Positions 31,008 to 35,272 of a stretch of DNA of 35,272 nucleotides are shown here, in pieces (position 1 is the stretch's first letter; every line of letters starts with the position of its first letter). The DNA is from Schoenoplectus triqueter. Its lineage: Eukaryota > Streptophyta > Magnoliopsida > Poales > Cyperaceae. The translations under genes were made by a program, and so were the position numbers. The stretch spans positions 1 through 35,272 of the forward strand of contig CAXKVV010000473.1 in assembly GCA_964058805.1 (NCBI GenBank). The letters run 5' to 3'. The notes under the pieces were generated by a model. That model was given only the letters and a program-made list of their open reading frames with translations, was not told the origin of the DNA and searched no databases.

Positions 31008-32716
31008 TTAAAAGAAGGATCCAAACGGATCAAAATAAAGTATGCTCTCAAATGTTTTACCAAAATCGATCGAGTCGCCATCGAGTTCCATGCTGAAACT
31101 ATCAATTGGATTAATAGACTGCAAATCTAAGAAATCATTTGGAACCTCTTGTTGTTCAGGAGAGGTAGTGATACTGCCAGATGAAGTTGGGTTGCTCATA
31201 ACATCCTCTTCATGCTCATGCTTGATTGAAGAAGAGAGAGGAGGTGGAGAAAAGTGTTGGCTGGGATTGTTGCTGTTGGGATTGAAATTGATTATGTATG
31301 AATTGTCTTGTAAGGGGCCACGTTTCTTTGCTTGTTTGCATGTATGCTCTCCAAAGTATGTGATTTCAAACATGTCAGATTGTTGCTCAGATTGCTGTAC
31401 TTGTCTGGTTGCTGAGCAATTTTCATCATATTTGTGGGTGCACCTGAAATAACTCCTGCAAAACAAACAGAATTTAGTATGATAAATCAGTTCTTTTCTT
31501 TTTTCTTTTTGCATTTCTTGATATCAGTAAGAAAGGAAAATAGGTGAAAAGCATATTATTTCCTGTGGTGTGATTCAATTTGCAGATTGATCCACCTTAT
31601 CTCCAGTTGGAAGATTCTGTTTGTGTTTATGTTTACAAAAGGAATGCATTGGACACATGGACATGTTTCTACGAGTTTGATAATTAATTAATGGTTATGA
31701 TTTGAGTTTTTGTGAAAGTGAAGAAAATTGAGCCCCACCTTGGACAAGTGAAAGATATATAATAGAAAAATAAAATTATACTAATCTCAACATGATTGGA
31801 CAGGTAACAACAACCCACTGAGCAAATTGCAATGACAAAAATTAAATTTACTGTGAAAGTGCACATTAGTATTTAGTACCCCTTTTTTTCTAAACTGCAT
31901 TTCATTTTCAACTTTTGTTGAAATCAACTTTGCTGGTCTTTCTTTCGATTAGCAAATGTAGTATCCTTCTTTTGTCATATAATGCACCGATAACAATTTC
32001 TATTAACAATAATTTCCTATAATGCTCTATTTTTTGTCAAACAACTAAAATTCATCAAAATTCATGTTTCTAAGCTATTGTGCTTTTTTTTAGAGGAAAG
32101 CATTCATTGAAATGATTCATTATGCTAAGAAAAACGACAGTATTCTCTTCATCCTTATGAAAATATGAACTCTGTTTTCTAGAAGGGGAGGAGGAAGAAA
32201 ACATGAATCATGGAGTTATTACCTTGGGTGCTTTGCACTGAAAATTTCCTTCTGACCATACTTTCTCCATGTAAACCCATCATCTACGCTCTTGCTAAGT
32301 ACCTTCTTGCTTGAATTTGGATCAGCCCTGCAACCAAATTCATTTCATAAGATCACCCACATACCAACAACAATGAAGAAATAAACAATTACAGAACACA
32401 AGGAGTAGAAGAAATGATCTAATTGACTGTACCTTTTCCTACCACCAGATTTTGGTGCCACTTGTATGCGCCTTTTCTTGCTTGAATTTGTGTACATGCC
32501 GTTTTCATCTGTGGTCGGCAAGAGCTCAGGTGATCCGGCGACAGTTTGCGACATTGCGACCGCTTCAGAGAAAACCCCAGAAATGTTTTGGAGGAGATGC
32601 GTGACTTCAGGCGGCAACTTGTGGTGTACCAACAACGCCGTTAGCTCGTTGGTCGACTCTTGGCCCCTCCGTAGCACGTCGATCACTGGATTTTCAGCCA
32701 TTGGCGTCACAAACAT
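31008..32716 (-). CDS. WRKY transcription factor, group III (WRKY70/54-like), three exons
   Basis: Predicted exons on the minus strand: 32716-32433, 32327-32223 and 31455-31008, with GT-AG introns of 105 and 767 bp; all joins keep the frame, giving 278 residues. WRKYGQK lies at residues 115-121. The zinc ligands are C135, C143, H167 and C169 (C-X7-C-X23-H-X-C), which defines group III. Intron 2 splits the Arg codon after HP in the domain (R130), the conserved position for this group. A basic stretch at 78-95 (SSKKRR...GGRKR) is a likely nuclear signal. The N-terminus (VIDVLRRGQESTNELTALL) fits the group III leader helix, and the C-terminus is acidic and Ser/Pro-rich. Family members bind W-boxes (TTGACC/T) and act in salicylate defence, senescence and stress responses. 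First ATG is 32716 (MFVTPMAENP); a second in-frame ATG at 32701 (MAENPV) is an equally plausible start, giving 273 residues. The WRKY70/54 subgroup is a judgement from motif similarity. Confidence 0.95.
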
Positions 32717-32772
32717 ATGTTGCCAAATAGCCACCTCCTAGTTGCCTTTTTGGGTTGCTTCTTTTTTCTCTC

Positions 32773-32779
32773 TTTTATA
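32773..32779 (-). promoter_or_regulatory. TATA box of the WRKY gene
   Basis: The minus strand reads TATAAAA at 32779-32773, within CTTTATAAAAGAGAG. A start site about 30 bp downstream (near 32745) would give a leader of about 30-45 bases with no earlier ATG before 32716. No TTGAC core is seen within about 450 bp upstream, so W-box autoregulation is not evident near the start. Confidence 0.6.
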
Positions 32780-34417
32780 AAGAGACGAGTGGTAGTGGTA
32801 GGCTTTGAGAAATTGTAGGGAAGGGGGGCATATGTAGCCAAGGAAATGCAAGGGATAAGCATAGGAAATTTGGAAGCAACATGGAAAGTGGATGTCATCA
32901 CTACAAGCCGAAATAATGCTCTTGTGATGTAATGCGGGTGATATCATCAAGTGAGCTTCACATGATTTGCATATTTAATTATCTTATTAAAAAAAAAATA
33001 ATAGAGAACGTCCTGCAGACAGGATAGAGTTGGAATTGGAATATAGTATAGAGGTCGAGTTAGGCGGGTCTAAAAGATTGAATAACACAAATAAATTAAG
33101 GGGATCACTTCATAATTTTTATACAAACATATATAATTAGTTTTCATAATCTTTCTATTAATTTACGTAAATTATGGGTTCAGACCCTCCGGTCTGCTAT
33201 ATTTCCAACAAACGCGTCATGTTATTTTTTTAAAAAAAAATAAATTGTGAACAATTTTGCACTACCATTACCGTTAAGGTCGTGCATTTAAATTCCAATA
33301 CATGTTAGAAGTAAATATTAATACTTTAAAAGAATTAAGTGTCTCTAATAAAAAAGAGGATATTCATAAAAATAAAAAATAAAGAAATAAAAAAATTGTG
33401 AACAATATTTCTGATGGCAAGACTTGTGTTGGCATGTCATGCCTATACGTGCTTATATGTATTTATTTTAGTTATCGTACTATAATACTAGAATTTTAAT
33501 TGTTGATATTTTGGAATTCCGAAAACAATCTTAAAACAAATTAATCAGATGTATTGGAGAAATTATGTTCAAGAAATAAGAAAATTTAATACTTAAAGAG
33601 ACTTGTTGTTCCCTCTTAATATATTTAAAAACAAAAATAACATATACCTAAACAAATATACACATGTATACCTGCATTGTGCCATGTGCTAACTAGACAC
33701 TTGGACGTGTATCCCTAAGCACGACGACGATAAATATGTTAATGTGACATAGCAGCCAGTCACGTGCTAATTGTATTTTAACTCATATATTATGATTTTA
33801 TATATAATATGTTCCAGTTGTTTATTTATGATCACTATTTATATTTTTTGTGTTAGTCTTGATATGTGAAATAAATATAATATATATTAAAATAATATTA
33901 ACTCTAAATATCCTAATCCATTAATTATTTGGGAGAAATAATTAATATGATGAATTAGTGTTCCTTGAATGATCCATCTTCTCATTTTGTGCTGAAATTC
34001 TGTAGAATTTTTGTCCAAACCGTTTTGACTCTTCTCATATGTTGAAAACGTCATTTTCACTAAAGCTAAGTGTTAAAATTCATGAAGAATGACTTATAAT
34101 TAAATTAAGAAAAATCTTCTCGCTTGCCCTAGCAAGCGCAAGAGATATTTGTACATCATTCGTGATGGATACAATTGGATGAGATCTCGATTGATTTTTT
34201 CGAGTCATGCACGCCGCAATCACTTGTTGCAACTTATGACATCAAATACACATAAAATGTACTCCAAATTATGTTTGAGTTTAATTTTTCAGATCTTAAT
34301 AATACACAAGATTTGTTGATTTTTTTTATACTATATGAATATTTAAAATTATGCACTAATTGTGCTAAACAAATTCCAAAAAAATAAGCATGTGAGCATG
34401 ACACATGCAAGCATATG
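32780..34417. other. WRKY upstream region and intergenic DNA
   Basis: AT-rich beyond about 32960. Small hairpins include CAGACC/GGTCTG at about 33182-33197 and GCTTGC/GCAAGC near 34122-34137. The two 64- and 70-codon minus frames at 32707-32950 lie in the WRKY promoter and leader and are not supported as genes. Confidence 0.45.
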
Positions 34418-34825
34418 CAGGGGCGGGTGCATGATTTTGATTAGGGGACAATTGTTGGATTGTAATAGCTTATTGGCTTTAAACCCATTAATTATTCGGG
34501 TACTAAATGAAAAAAAATAAATATTTTAATATATATTATTACCTAATAAAAAATTATCACAATAATATTTTTTTTATGTATTAAAAATAATAACAAAATA
34601 AAACTCAAAATAATAAATAATCAAATTGATGAAGAAAGTTTTACTCCATGGAATTTTATATTTTGAAATCTTTGAATAATTATTTAATTATGCACGATAT
34701 TAAATATTTTTTTCTCATTAAAAATAATCAAATAATTTAGGGGCACAAAATTTTTGTCAAGGAACATATTACTAAAATTATTATCTAAAAACAACTGCCC
34801 TCTTATTTAACCTGGGTCCGCCCTG
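34418..34825. mobile_element. Non-autonomous hAT element
   Basis: Starts CAGGGGCGGG and ends CCGCCCTG, giving inverted ends of CAGGG(G)CGG type. Flanks AGCATATG (34410-34417) and AGCATAAG (34826-34833) match at seven of eight bases, an 8-bp target duplication. The inside is AT-rich with no open frame. Confidence 0.75.
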
Positions 34826-34833
34826 AGCATAAG

Positions 34834-35272
34834 TATCATGCTTGGACATGTGCTTGCCACGTTGCGTTTATGTGACACATGCTTATGTTAATTAATACAC
34901 CTGAGTTGGTTTGAAATTTGACTTATATTTAGTGTTCCCTGTTAATATCTTATATGTTAAGAATAATTATTCATCTGTTAAGCAAAAGAAAATTGTTATA
35001 TAAGTTTCTTATTAAGAAAAAAAAATGCATTCCTGTTTGAATATTTTGCGTCTTTTTTGTCAATTACTATATTTTTATATTGAAAAAAATAGATATACAA
35101 AAGATTATTTTTTTTCTCGAAGTATACTTTAGAAAATGATGTTTTCTTTCTAATTTTAATTAAATCATGCATATATGCATTCCTTTTAAGAACAGTTAGA
35201 TTATTGAACTGGTAATAGGTGCAGCACTCTGGTTAGAAAGAAACAGAATTTTTTAAGGGGAGGCACTTTTAA
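34834..35272. other. Intergenic DNA, no gene seen
   Basis: AT-rich to the window edge, with no frame or repeat recognised. Confidence 0.45.

Noticed and set aside
31042..31452. 136-codon plus-strand frame, antisense to WRKY exon 3
   Set aside because: Shadow of the WRKY coding strand; the minus frame has the domain, splice sites and zinc ligands.
32466..32741. 91-codon plus-strand frame, antisense to WRKY exon 1
   Set aside because: Shadow of the WRKY first exon.
34116..34145. Hairpin CTCGCTTGCCCTAGCAAGCG as a transcription terminator
   Set aside because: No gene ends nearby and intrinsic terminators of this kind are not used by plant nuclear genes.

Overview
The window looks like a flowering-plant nuclear chromosome: strongly AT-rich, almost no long open frames, and packed with nested plant transposons (Mutator-like, hAT, CACTA, LINE-1 and an LTR-type insertion). 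It holds one clearly intact gene, a three-exon WRKY transcription factor of group III, with the usual intron inside the WRKY domain. The species cannot be fixed from the sequence.

Layout. 1-721: AT-rich, nothing recognised. 732-2793: Mutator-like element with about 120-bp inverted ends, a 10-bp target duplication and a decayed MuDR-type reading frame. 2993-3900 (minus): small open frame beside site II promoter motifs, split by a hAT element (3134-3772, exact 8-bp duplication). 3900-19300: mostly intergenic, with small hAT, CACTA and foldback elements, a 10-copy minisatellite (8205-8660) and a palindrome-rich LTR-like stretch (18360-19080). 19300-29950: a decayed LINE-1 carrying two insertions, a hAT element (20124-20664) and a 7,049-bp insertion (20934-27982). 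29960-35272: the WRKY gene (31008-32716, minus) in AT-rich flanks, with one more hAT element near the end.

The most unusual part is the 7-kb insertion. It begins TG, ends CA, is flanked by a 5-bp duplication, and its removal restores the conserved LINE motif around GRNIHDNI across the junction. Yet I see no LTR pair and no gag or pol. It is built from small duplicated modules that fold into hairpins. In 26432-27670 there are about 20 hairpins in several families. One loop (TCTGTAGTA core) sits on at least five different stem sequences, all still paired. Its left part has two TATA boxes, each followed about 30 bases later by a long hairpin of different sequence, and an array of palindromic G-box-like sites every 42-43 bp. 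This pattern suggests that pairing was maintained while sequence changed, by selection on an RNA or by a mutational process that copies one hairpin arm from the other.

The genes do not form a pathway. The WRKY protein is expected to act alone in the nucleus as a stress or senescence regulator; everything else is transposon-derived or unassigned.
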